Source: an uncultured Armatimonadota bacterium (lineage in GTDB: Bacteria; Armatimonadota; Fimbriimonadia; Fimbriimonadales; Fimbriimonadaceae). From it: DNA of 43,581 nt. The notes under the pieces are model-generated. The model saw only the letters and a list, made by a program, of their open reading frames with translations, was not told the DNA's origin and ran no database searches. Positions 32,471-39,928 of the stretch are shown piece by piece. Within the stretch, counting starts at the first letter, position 1, and the number at the start of each line of letters is the position of its first letter. The position numbers and the translations under genes were made by a program. The stretch lies in assembly GCA_903927025.1 (NCBI GenBank), contig CAIYLG010000009.1:1-43581 (forward strand), given 5' to 3'.

Positions 32471-33127
32471 TTAGGCGTTCTCCGTGGGTTCTGATGCAGG
32501 TGCATCAGCTTCTGTGGTTTCAGGGGAGGCATCAGCCTCCGGGGAAGATGTTTCTACCGCTGCTTCTGCAACAGGTGCTTCTTCGGCGGTTGGGGTGGGA
32601 AGCGGGCTTCCCTCGGCGACCTTGTCGGCGACGGCACCGATCGTTCGGATCGGTTCGGCGTACAGGGCCTCGATGGTGCCGACGAGGTTGCTGATCGGGC
32701 TGGCAATCAAACCGATTACCTGCGAGATGAGAACGTCCTTTGGCGGCAGTTCGGAAAGCGTTTGAACTTCAGCGGCAGTAAAGGCTTTGCCGCCAAAGAA
32801 AGCTCCCTTAACGATGAGTTTCTTGCTGGACTTCGCGTAATCAAGCAGCGCTTTCGCGACTTCAGCTTCATTCTCGAACACAAACGTAAAGGCCGTTGTG
32901 CCGTTATGAAGATCTGCCGGAAGCTTGGCTGTGTCTTCGCCTGCTGCGATGCGGAAGAGGGTGTTCTTCAGAACGTGAAGTTCACCACCCTTTGCTCGCA
33001 GGTTCTTGCGAAGCTCTTGGAGTTCCTTTACCTTCAGGCTCTTGTAGTCGGTAAAGACTACGCCAGCCGATTGGGCGTACCACTCTTTGGCCTGCTCGAT
33101 TGTGCGGGATTTTTGTGCTGTTGGCAT
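32471..33127 (-). CDS. rplJ: 50S ribosomal protein L10 with acidic C-terminal extension
   Basis: 218 aa. The core (about 1-173) is normal L10: [38 protein letters not shown] and [11 protein letters not shown]. The C-terminal helix that binds L7/L12 dimers is preserved in [20 protein letters not shown] tail of about 45 residues, rich in Glu, Ala, Pro, Thr and Ser, is added. Such a tail is absent from well-known L10 proteins, whose length is about 165-175. L10 anchors L7/L12 to the 23S rRNA and in many bacteria represses its own operon by binding its leader. A strong attenuator-like hairpin lies just upstream. rplA and rplK are not adjacent, since the upstream gene is an unrelated barrel protein. 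Confidence 0.96.
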   Translation of the reverse strand: MPTAQKSRTIEQAKEWYAQSAGVVFTDYKSLKVKELQELRKNLRAKGGELHVLKNTLFRIAAGEDTAKLPADLHNGTTAFTFVFENEAEVAKALLDYAKSSKKLIVKGAFFGGKAFTAAEVQTLSELPPKDVLISQVIGLIASPISNLVGTIEALYAEPIRTIGAVADKVAEGSPLPTPTAEEAPVAEAAVETSSPEADASPETTEADAPASEPTENA

Positions 33128-33144
33128 TAGTTATTCGCACCTGT

Positions 33145-33196
33145 CCTCAAAAGCAAAAGGGACCTCCGCTCAGTCGAGTTTAGCGGAGGTCCCTTT
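33145..33196 (-). promoter_or_regulatory. Attenuator-like terminator hairpin in the rplJ leader
   Basis: On the minus strand AAAGGGACCTCCGCT (33196-33182) pairs perfectly with AGCGGAGGTCCCTTT (33170-33156) around an 11-nt loop, followed by TTTTGCTTTTG. The hairpin lies about 30 nt before the rplJ start and well downstream of the promoter candidate at 33323-33352. It is therefore positioned to abort rplJL transcription, as in L10-leader autoregulation. The rest of the 332-bp gap 33128-33459 holds that leader, the promoter and the terminator at 33394-33445. Confidence 0.75.
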
Positions 33197-33322
33197 CGGC
33201 GGTTTCCCGCAAAACGGATGAGGATCGCGATTGCGAAACTGTATTTACCTGTCGCCCCTCGGCTGGTCGACCCTAGGGTCGTTACGGCTTAGCCACCTGC
33301 TGTCTTTAGAGTGTTGGTGACA

Positions 33323-33352
33323 AGTATGACAGGAATTGACAGTGGATCGCAA
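33323..33352 (-). promoter_or_regulatory. Candidate rplJL promoter
   Basis: On the minus strand TTGCGA (33352-33347) and CATACT (33328-33323) are separated by 18 bp. This would give a leader of about 185 nt before rplJ, a typical size for ribosomal-protein leaders. Confidence 0.45.
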
Positions 33353-33393
33353 TGGCGACGCCCTTAGGCTAGGCTCTGTGCGCTTTTGAGAGG

Positions 33394-33445
33394 CGAACCA
33401 ACCCCACAGTCAACACTTGGAGGGGGTGACTGTGGGGTTGGTTCG
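33394..33445 (-). terminator. Perfect 18-bp inverted repeat after the barrel protein gene
   Basis: CGAACCAACCCCACAGTC (33394-33411) and its exact reverse complement (33428-33445) flank a 16-nt loop, 14 nt after the stop of the minus-strand gene at 33460. The U-tract is poor, but the stem is very stable; it most likely ends that transcript or protects its 3' end. Confidence 0.65.
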
Positions 33446-33459
33446 TGGTGAAGATAGGG

Positions 33460-34401
33460 CTAGAACTTGCCGTGGAAGAGGAGTCTAAGTGAGGCGAAGG
33501 CGACGAAGTCCTTTCGAATGTCGTCAATTACGCCGCCAGGATTATTGAGGTACAGCCCGGATATGGCCGTGAATTCGCCTCCCGCGAGCGGGACTCCAGA
33601 CGGCATGATCGTTCCATCTGCTTCAATAGAGAGCCAAGGTGCGGGATTGATTGCCAGAGCACCCAGGAAAATGGGTCTCAGCTCAAAGTTTGAGCTCACA
33701 CCGTTACCGGTGAAAGATTCCGAAACGAGCTGACCCTGTACCCGCGCTCTCAGGAATTCTGACAGTTGGTAGTCGTGGCCAATCCCAAAGGTGTAGACAT
33801 TTGCAGACAGGCCACCTGTCTCCGTAATGCTGGTGTATTGAACCTGAAGCTGATTCTTGTGGCCATCTAGGTAGTTGACCGAAAAGACATTGTTGTGGGT
33901 TCCGTCGAAGAGTGCGCCGTTGTTGGCGACCACCGTGCTTGCCGTATCAGGCCGAATCGCCTGAAACTGAAGCGATAGGGAAGTCGGGTCCTTTTCAGTA
34001 GGAGGCTTGACCACACCACGAATTCCGTAGTAACTGTCCGCGACGTCCAGTCGGCTCGAAGACGAGCGTCCCTTCGCTAAGAAGTATTGCTCTCCGTAAA
34101 AGAGCTGCAGGCGACTGTTGATACCAATCGTTGCCTGCCCCTGCTTGATATTGAACTTCCTGCCCTTGAATCCTGCGTATGTGTCACCTAAGGAAAGTGA
34201 GACTTCCTTAAAGACTGGCCCAGCCTGAATGAAGCTCGGAAGGGCCCACTGATACGGCTGCTCAGATTCGTCAACATCCGCCTGGATCGCTTTGACTGCT
34301 TTGGACAAGGGTGAATGGAACGACGGCGCCGCCACAGCAACGGTTCCGAGTCCCGAAATCATAAGACCAGCCACCGCTGCCCTTACAGGTTGGATCTGCA
34401 T
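33460..34401 (-). CDS. Probable outer-membrane beta-barrel protein
   Basis: 313 aa with a signal peptide ending VAVAA (about residue 25). The mature part shows many alternating hydrophobic strands (SLSLQFQAIRP, NQLQVQYTSITETGG, LRARVQGQLVSESF) and ends with LRLLFHGKF. A terminal phenylalanine preceded by alternating residues is the usual BAM-recognition signature of outer-membrane barrels. The organism would then have an outer membrane, consistent with the other exported proteins. I recognise no named family. A strong promoter lies directly at the start codon (-10 box TAGACT 6 nt upstream), so the mRNA is probably leaderless. A very stable hairpin follows the gene. Confidence 0.65.
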   Translation of the reverse strand: MQIQPVRAAVAGLMISGLGTVAVAAPSFHSPLSKAVKAIQADVDESEQPYQWALPSFIQAGPVFKEVSLSLGDTYAGFKGRKFNIKQGQATIGINSRLQLFYGEQYFLAKGRSSSSRLDVADSYYGIRGVVKPPTEKDPTSLSLQFQAIRPDTASTVVANNGALFDGTHNNVFSVNYLDGHKNQLQVQYTSITETGGLSANVYTFGIGHDYQLSEFLRARVQGQLVSESFTGNGVSSNFELRPIFLGALAINPAPWLSIEADGTIMPSGVPLAGGEFTAISGLYLNNPGGVIDDIRKDFVAFASLRLLFHGKF

Positions 34402-34407
34402 CTCTGA

Positions 34408-34436
34408 AGTCTACACCTGGCTAACGACAAACTCAA
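34408..34436 (-). promoter_or_regulatory. Leaderless promoter of the barrel protein gene
   Basis: On the minus strand TTGAGT (34436-34431), a 17-bp spacer and TAGACT (34413-34408) end 6 nt before the ATG at 34401. This is the best full promoter among the leaderless candidates. Confidence 0.6.
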
Positions 34437-34627
34437 GCAAAACTAGGTCCTGCCGGGAAGTTTTGTCCTTCACCAGAGTGAGAACACTCTACACCTGATC
34501 GACGAAATTGCCCGCCAATCGGCCACGGTTCCGTCGAGCGAGCGGGGAATGCGACTCATGTTTAGCCCTGAAGACTGGATTGACCTGACGAGCGGCAGAG
34601 GGTTAGCCTTTGAAAGAGTACATAACC

Positions 34628-34665
34628 AAAAAAATGGGGATCGTCACTTGGACGATCCCCATTTT
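34628..34665 (-). terminator. Rho-independent terminator of the lipoprotein gene
   Basis: AAAATGGGGATCGTC and GACGATCCCCATTTT form a perfect 15-bp stem with a 5-nt loop. On the minus strand it ends in seven T. It lies after the stop of the gene at 34717. In the 315-bp gap 34402-34716 I see only this, the promoter at 34408-34436 and no gene. Confidence 0.92.
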
Positions 34666-34716
34666 CTAAGAATCAGGAGCAACCATGGCTACCCCCATCC
34701 CTAGCGCGATTTTCTC

Positions 34717-35568
34717 TTACTGCTGGACGTCAAACTCGACTGAGTCAACGCCGGCGCGAGGAATCGCTGGGTGCTGGCTCAGAGCGTTGTACGTTCCGAA
34801 CACATCACCAACGTATGGGTCAGTTGCAACTGTGTCGACCGCGAACTTCACGTTCTTGATCAGTTTCGTCGCACCGTACTTGATCGTCAACGTGCCTGAA
34901 TATCCGGCGAATGACGGATCGTAGTAGGCCGTAACGAAAGCTCCATTAGCAATCCTCGCGTTGTTCGCAGGGAACTTCGCGTTGACGAAGTCTGGAATTG
35001 CCGGGATGCCGCTTGGCAACACTGGAACTCCAAAAGTAACTGACTGCATGGTCAGCTTGGAAGGAACGATTCCGGTACCACTCACGATAGTGAAAGGACC
35101 AGTGGCCGTCAACTTGTGGTTGCCTGGAATCAGAATCAGGTAGCCACTCAAAGAGCCGGTTGAGTCGATTGATACGCCGGTGTCTGCACCGTTGTCATAG
35201 ACTTCGAAAGCAATCGTCGATTGAGGCGCAGCCTTCTCTCCGATCACCTTAGGGCCCTGAGTGAGACCGATAATGATTGGCTTAGGCGGAATAACCGCAA
35301 CGTTTGATCCGGCAGGAATTGTCGTTCCAGCTGGCAGGCTTGCGTTAACCGTTGAACCGTTGACTGTGACCTGCACCTGCTGAGGAGTGGTTGAAGAACC
35401 AACTCCAGTGGTGAACGTCTGCGTCGTCGTCCCGACGCCGCCAGTTGTGTTAACGGTTCCTGATGAGCCGCTCACGTTTGAGCCACCACCACCGCAACCA
35501 ACCAATACTCCGCTGACGACTGCAGCGGCCGAAATAAAACCGTAAATGCTTAGTCTTTTTGAAACCAT
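34717..35568 (-). CDS. Lipoprotein of unknown function
   Basis: 283 aa from ATG 35568; the in-frame ATG at 35580 lies in the ribosome-binding site (GGGAGG, 4 nt before 35568), so the inner ATG is the start. The lipobox is VLVGC with Cys25, followed by a Gly-rich then Ser/Thr/Gly/Val-rich linker (about 26-75). The mature domain appears beta-rich (STIAFEVYDNGADTGVSID, LTATGPFTIVSGTGI, GTLTIKYGATKLIKNV), as in immunoglobulin-like or carboxypeptidase-regulatory-like surface domains. I recognise no family and no catalytic motif. A very strong terminator follows. The gene is on the same strand as the barrel protein gene at 33460, but the terminator separates them. Confidence 0.75.
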   Translation of the reverse strand: MVSKRLSIYGFISAAAVVSGVLVGCGGGGSNVSGSSGTVNTTGGVGTTTQTFTTGVGSSTTPQQVQVTVNGSTVNASLPAGTTIPAGSNVAVIPPKPIIIGLTQGPKVIGEKAAPQSTIAFEVYDNGADTGVSIDSTGSLSGYLILIPGNHKLTATGPFTIVSGTGIVPSKLTMQSVTFGVPVLPSGIPAIPDFVNAKFPANNARIANGAFVTAYYDPSFAGYSGTLTIKYGATKLIKNVKFAVDTVATDPYVGDVFGTYNALSQHPAIPRAGVDSVEFDVQQ

Positions 35569-35855
35569 TTTTCCTCCCATCTCAGCACACTTCCGTCAAC
35601 CGGATCGTGACTCAACTTACAACAAAACATACCGAAAACAGAAACCTACATTCCACGTGTCTCAAGATTAATGAGGCGTTGGCGCCGTTTCTCCCTCGTT
35701 CGTCAAAGCTGCTCCCCTTTGGAACAGGAATCCAATCTCGGCTTCCACGGCGAAGTTCGACTGCATTCAGGTACTTGAATTTCGAAGCCTACCTAACGGC
35801 ATCGGGGAGACGCCACATAGTGGGCCTATTCCCTCAAATACTTTCAACTTTTTTG

Positions 35856-35960
35856 TTGACCGAGCTGTAACGACACATAGTGTAAAGGATATTTTTTAAA
35901 ATTGCCTTATTTGACCTACACGTCACAGCGATAGCCAGCATTTATTGTAGGCTGTTTTTG
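35856..35960 (+). other. Possible small-RNA unit in the 449-bp gap 35569-36017
   Basis: TTGACC (35856-35861), 16 bp and TAGTGT (35878-35883) make a fair plus-strand promoter. Downstream, CCTACA/TGTAGG (35915-35951) closes a loop and is followed by CTGTTTTTG. A transcript of roughly 70 nt could be produced. No protein gene is convincing in this gap. Confidence 0.25.
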
Positions 35961-36017
35961 ATGATGTTTGGGCCAAAAGGTACATCCATTCGAACTTTTA
36001 ATTGAGTTTTCTGGCGT

Positions 36018-37886
36018 TTAAGCCTTCGGGATCGGTAGCCCAAAGGCGGCCAGGTAGCTCCTCTGCTTCTCAACGCGACCAGGAGAGTTCAAATCCACGG
36101 TGAAAGGTCGTCCTCTCGTGTCGACAATGATTCCGACGGTGCCACCCTCTACCTTGGCGGTAACAGGCTTGCCCTTGCCGGCTCCCATGTCAAATGTTTT
36201 GGCTGGAGCGATTTCAAGCGTCTTGAACTCCCCTACGCCGCATGGAATGATTTTGATTTGACCAAACGGAACTGTGAGGTTGACACCGTCTCCTGAAATG
36301 GTAACGCACGGTTCTCCGTCTTTGGCAGTGCCAACCGGGGCAATGCAGTGACCGCACTTGACGATGCAGTCTCGCTCAAAAACTTCTTTAGCAGCCTCGT
36401 AGAGGTGCTCGCTGAGAACGCCCAGGTGCGGCATCATGAAAATGCTGTCAACCGTCAGCATTGTGACTCCTTCAGGCTGGTAGGCATCCATCATCATAAG
36501 GGCCGATTGAGCGCGCTGAGGCGCGTGAGACAGTACACCGCCCGACCCAATCACCATATCCAAAGCCATCATGTTGACGAGCGATCCTCCGGACTGATCC
36601 TGGTTGAAGATCTGTCCAACATCACGCTGCTGAGCATTTCCAACAAGGTTTCGAGCCAAGCTCTTGTGGTGTAGGAATGCCAATCGAAGGGCTTCACGCG
36701 ACACCGCATGCTCGATGAGCAGGTCTTCATAAGTCTGCGGAATCGTGGTCGGCCGAATCATCTTGTTGCGAAGGCGATTGCGAACCTCTGCCGGATCAAT
36801 CTCAAATGGAAGCCATCGGGCAATGTTCTCAACCGTAGCCTCTTTGAGAACGTTGCAGATGGAATAGCTCATTCCAAGGTTGGCGGAAACTGTTCGGTTG
36901 TAGATGCGCTCGGTTGAATCGGCAAGGAACACCGAGAATACGTCGGTCGTCGCACCGCCGATGTCAACACCGAGGACGTTGATCTTTTCGTTTTCCGCAT
37001 ATTCCTTGAGCAACTTTCCAACTGCGTTTGGTGTTGCCATCACTTCCTCGCTCGTCCATTCCAACAATTTGGAATAGCCCGGTGCCTGCTGCATCACATG
37101 CTCCAGAAACATTTCGTGAATCTCTTCGCGGGCTGGTCCTAGATTTTCTCTATCTAAAGTGGGGCGGAGGTTGTCGACTACCTGAAGCTCGATCGCCTCT
37201 CCAAGGACCTTGCGAACGTCCTCGCGAGCATCCTTATTTCCTGCATAAATGATCGGGAGCTTCATGTCGCCAAATCGAGGTTTGGGGTCGGCTCTTCGTA
37301 CCACTTCGGCGAGATCAATGAGGTGAGATTTTGTGCCGCCATCTGTGCCGCCCGACATAAGGATGATATCGGGTCGAAGCTGACGAAGCCTCTCAACCTT
37401 CTGGTAGTCCTTGCGTCCGTCGTCGACCGACAGGGTGTCCATCAAGATCGCGCCGGCGCCGAGAGCCGCTCGCTCGGCAGACTCAGCTGACATCGTTTTT
37501 ACAACGCCCGCAACCATCATTTGCAGACCGCCGCCAGCAGAGGACGTGCTTACATAGAGGTCCGCGGAATCAAATTCATCCTTTACTCCGGTGGCGTCTC
37601 GAACGCCCCGCTTGAGCTGTCGCCATACACGGCCATCCTTCTGCAGCTTCCGCCGACCTTTCGTGAAGCCAACCGGCACAGTGGTCTCAGTGATCTCCTC
37701 TAATTCCGTGATGGAATTGAGAACGCCCAGGGTCACGTCTTCAAAAGGTCGCTCAACTGTTGTAGGTGCCTCACCTCGCGCCACGAGCCGGTATTCGCCC
37801 GTAACGTCGCTCTTTTCAATAAGAATCGCCTTGGTGGTTGTAGAACCGCAGTCAGTGGCAACAATGCGCCGGATGTCGGTGGACAT
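36018..37886 (-). CDS. glmL: GlmL/MutL-type ASKHA ATPase (glutamate mutase L family)
   Basis: 622 aa from ATG 37886; the frame is open two codons further to a TTG, but TATAAT lies 7 nt before this ATG. The phosphate-binding motif of the actin/Hsp70/hexokinase fold, VATDCGSTTTKAILIEK, starts the protein. The second conserved region INVLGVDIGGATTDVFSVF is clear, as are SSAGGGLQMMVAGVVK and MDTLSVDDGRKDYQ. The family is linked to cobalamin-dependent carbon-skeleton mutases (methylaspartate or ornithine mutase), probably as a reactivase. No mutase subunit (mutE/mutS-like) or B12-binding domain is encoded in the window, so the partner is missing locally. The gene is divergent from the ABC ATPase gene at 38094. 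Confidence 0.88.
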   Translation of the reverse strand: MSTDIRRIVATDCGSTTTKAILIEKSDVTGEYRLVARGEAPTTVERPFEDVTLGVLNSITELEEITETTVPVGFTKGRRKLQKDGRVWRQLKRGVRDATGVKDEFDSADLYVSTSSAGGGLQMMVAGVVKTMSAESAERAALGAGAILMDTLSVDDGRKDYQKVERLRQLRPDIILMSGGTDGGTKSHLIDLAEVVRRADPKPRFGDMKLPIIYAGNKDAREDVRKVLGEAIELQVVDNLRPTLDRENLGPAREEIHEMFLEHVMQQAPGYSKLLEWTSEEVMATPNAVGKLLKEYAENEKINVLGVDIGGATTDVFSVFLADSTERIYNRTVSANLGMSYSICNVLKEATVENIARWLPFEIDPAEVRNRLRNKMIRPTTIPQTYEDLLIEHAVSREALRLAFLHHKSLARNLVGNAQQRDVGQIFNQDQSGGSLVNMMALDMVIGSGGVLSHAPQRAQSALMMMDAYQPEGVTMLTVDSIFMMPHLGVLSEHLYEAAKEVFERDCIVKCGHCIAPVGTAKDGEPCVTISGDGVNLTVPFGQIKIIPCGVGEFKTLEIAPAKTFDMGAGKGKPVTAKVEGGTVGIIVDTRGRPFTVDLNSPGRVEKQRSYLAAFGLPIPKA

Positions 37887-37893
37887 GGGCAAG

Positions 37894-37899
37894 ATTATA
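37894..37899 (-). promoter_or_regulatory. -10 box of the glmL-like gene
   Basis: A perfect TATAAT (minus strand, 37899-37894) ends 7 nt before the ATG at 37886, pointing to a leaderless mRNA. No good -35 element is seen. Confidence 0.5.
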
Positions 37900-38041
37900 G
37901 ACTCGGATGGGGTGTCCCATCATCCTGCTAAGCGATTCCGAAGGGGGAGGAGCCCCGAGTTTTGCTGCCTGGAATTCAATTGGAGCCCAGGTTCCAAGAA
38001 TCCCGGTGTCCAATGTTCCCCTATTCGTGATTCCACTGAGT

Positions 38042-38047
38042 TATAAT
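38042..38047 (+). promoter_or_regulatory. -10 box upstream of the MalK/UgpC-type ATPase gene
   Basis: A perfect TATAAT lies 46 nt before the TTG start codon, giving a leader of about 40 nt with a GGAGG ribosome-binding site (38083-38087). Confidence 0.5.
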
Positions 38048-38093
38048 TGGCACGGCATCCCCCCAGGACGAACTGGCGGGGCGGAGGGTCTGA

Positions 38094-39242
38094 TTGGCTG
38101 GAGTTGCGTTTAAAGGCATCACAAAGGTTTTTGGTAAAGACGTTAAAGCGGTAAACAACCTTAACCTAGATATCAAGGATAAGGAATTTATGGTTCTGGT
38201 CGGTCCGTCGGGCTGCGGCAAGACGACGGCGCTGCGAATGGTCGCAGGACTTGAAGAATCTACCGATGGAGACATCATGATCGGGGAGACCCGGGTCAAT
38301 GACGTTCCGCCCAAGGATCGGGACATCGCGATGGTGTTCCAGAACTACGCGCTGTATCCGCACATGAACGTGTATGACAACATCGCGTTCGGTCTGCGAC
38401 TCCGCGAACTAAAGGGATTCTTCTGGCAGCTTCTCAACATGAGTGAAGCCCAGAAAATCAAAAAGGACATCGACTCCCGAGTAAGGGAAGTCGCCAAGAT
38501 GCTCGATATTGAGAAGTATCTGCACCGCCGTCCAAAGGAGCTTTCCGGAGGTCAGAGACAGCGTGTTGCCCTCGCTCGAGCTATCGTCAGAAAGCCAAAA
38601 GTTTTCTTGATGGACGAGCCTCTCTCGAACCTCGACGCAAAGCTTCGCGTCCAGACTCGTGCTGAGCTCATTCGCCTCCACAGACAGCTTGGTATCACAA
38701 CAATTTACGTTACGCACGACCAGGTCGAGGCGATGACGATGGGCCAGAGAATGGCCATCATGCGAGACGGCCTGCTCCAGCAGTGTGACGAGCCCGAGAA
38801 GGTGTACGCTTACCCAGCCAACAAGTTCGTTGCCAGCTTTATTGGCTCGCCTCCCATGAACTTCTTGGACGCAACCATCGTTGCCTCAGGCGGCACTTCA
38901 TTCGTAGATGTCGGCGAGTTCAAGCTTCCATTGCCTGCGGAGCACCCAGCAGCGTCAATGGTCGGCAAGAAGGTTGTTCTAGGCATTCGGCCAGAAGAAA
39001 TCTTCGATGCCGCTCTGCCATCTAACGTCACTCCGACAGACGCAAATACCATCACTGCGAAGGTTGACGTCTTGGAGCCACTCGGCCACGAATACGTTGC
39101 CTACCTCAGCGTGGGAATGTTGAGCATTATCGCCACGATTGACAATGAGACGAAACTGAAAGAAGCTCAGACATCTAAATTCACGATCAACCTCGATCGA
39201 ATTCACCTGTTTGACGCCGAAACGGAAGTCGCGATTCGATAA
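38094..39242 (+). CDS. Sugar ABC transporter ATPase, MalK/UgpC/MsmK type
   Basis: 382 aa from a TTG start with GGAGG 6 nt upstream. The nucleotide-binding domain has Walker A GPSGCGKTTALRM, the Q-loop AMVFQNYALYPHM, signature LSGGQRQRVALARAIVR, Walker B VFLMDEPLSNLDAKL and the H-loop TIYVTHDQVEAMTM. The C-terminal part (about 245-382) is a TOBE-like OB-fold regulatory domain as in MalK and UgpC, with LGIRPEEIFDAA near its centre. This class commonly serves several CUT1 importers. The importer at 10560-13651 lacks an ATPase, so this may be its motor. The gene stands alone with its own promoter and a textbook terminator, which fits a shared subunit. Confidence 0.95.
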   Translation: MAGVAFKGITKVFGKDVKAVNNLNLDIKDKEFMVLVGPSGCGKTTALRMVAGLEESTDGDIMIGETRVNDVPPKDRDIAMVFQNYALYPHMNVYDNIAFGLRLRELKGFFWQLLNMSEAQKIKKDIDSRVREVAKMLDIEKYLHRRPKELSGGQRQRVALARAIVRKPKVFLMDEPLSNLDAKLRVQTRAELIRLHRQLGITTIYVTHDQVEAMTMGQRMAIMRDGLLQQCDEPEKVYAYPANKFVASFIGSPPMNFLDATIVASGGTSFVDVGEFKLPLPAEHPAASMVGKKVVLGIRPEEIFDAALPSNVTPTDANTITAKVDVLEPLGHEYVAYLSVGMLSIIATIDNETKLKEAQTSKFTINLDRIHLFDAETEVAIR

Positions 39243-39256
39243 GCCAAACCTTCTGG

Positions 39257-39291
39257 AGAGCCGCTGTCAGTTAGACAGCGGCTCTTTTTTT
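39257..39291 (+). terminator. Rho-independent terminator of the ATPase gene
   Basis: AGAGCCGCTGTC (39257-39268) and GACAGCGGCTCT (39274-39285) form a perfect 12-bp stem with a 5-nt loop, followed by seven T. Confidence 0.97.
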
Positions 39292-39332
39292 GTCGGAACC
39301 TTCCATGCGCTAGGGGGTCCTAGGAGCCAGCC

Positions 39333-39833
39333 ATGCGAAAACTTCTATTTATCTCCCTCGTCCTCGCCGCATTTACTGCACCTGCAATCGGAGCCTTTCA
39401 GAATGAGCACCATCGTCAGCGCCACGGTGACGCTCAGCCGATCACAGTGAAGGTCGGTGACGAGCAAGTGATGTTTCCGGAAGCTCAGCCGCAAACCATG
39501 ATGGGGAGGGTAATGGTGCCGGTTCGAGGCATCTTTGAAAAGATCGGTGCCTACGTGGAGTACAACCCCGCGACCCACGTCATCGACATGCACTACCGAA
39601 ACGAATCGATCGAGATCGTGATGGGTAAGCGAATTGCCAATGTGAACGGAGCTGAGATCCTCATGGAAGTTCCAGCCGCAGAAGTGAACGGCAGCGCCCT
39701 GGTCCCCCTGCGATTCCTGGCAGAGTCGATGGGAGCCAAAGTCGATTTCGACGCACCGTCCAACACCGTGACAATTACCCGATCAGATAATTCCTTCGGA
39801 CAAGGTCACGACCGAAAGAAAGGCAAAGGCTAG
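39333..39833 (+). CDS. Secreted copper-amine-oxidase N-domain-like (stalk) protein
   Basis: 166 aa. A signal peptide (LLFISLVLAAFTAPAIG) is followed by a His/Arg/Gln-rich segment and the stalk domain: PQTMMGRVMVPVRGIFEKIG, VEYNPATHVIDMHYRNES and ALVPLRFLAESMGAKVDF. This domain, named after the N-terminal region of copper amine oxidase, occurs alone or in repeats in envelope proteins of many bacteria and is thought to mediate protein or surface interactions. The protein ends with a short Lys/Gly/His tail. AGGAG 7 nt before the ATG is the ribosome-binding site. A paralogue follows 95 nt downstream with very similar sequence, so this is a recent tandem duplication. Confidence 0.88.
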   Translation: MRKLLFISLVLAAFTAPAIGAFQNEHHRQRHGDAQPITVKVGDEQVMFPEAQPQTMMGRVMVPVRGIFEKIGAYVEYNPATHVIDMHYRNESIEIVMGKRIANVNGAEILMEVPAAEVNGSALVPLRFLAESMGAKVDFDAPSNTVTITRSDNSFGQGHDRKKGKG

Positions 39834-39909
39834 TTTCTAGCAGGTAACAAGGATCTGGGGAGTGCGGCTCGCGCCAAACGTCCCCTGCCTGAAACCTTTT
39901 CGCAGTGGC

Positions 39910-39926
39910 CTGATTCTAAGAATCAG
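39910..39926 (+). promoter_or_regulatory. 17-bp palindrome before the second stalk gene
   Basis: CTGATTCT-A-AGAATCAG is perfectly symmetrical around a single base and ends 2 nt before the ATG at 39929. It may be an operator or a tiny hairpin over the translation start. The core TTCTAAGAATCAG also occurs at 34663-34675, beside the terminator there. Confidence 0.3.
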
Positions 39927-39928
39927 CC

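Noticed and set aside
33240-33310. Possible tRNA or other structured RNA in the gap upstream of rplJ
   Set aside because: No cloverleaf can be formed; the region is better explained as the rplJ leader.
35559-35870. 103-aa open frame in the gap upstream of the lipoprotein gene
   Set aside because: It overlaps the lipoprotein start in antisense, lacks a ribosome-binding site and has a composition unlike the proteins around it.
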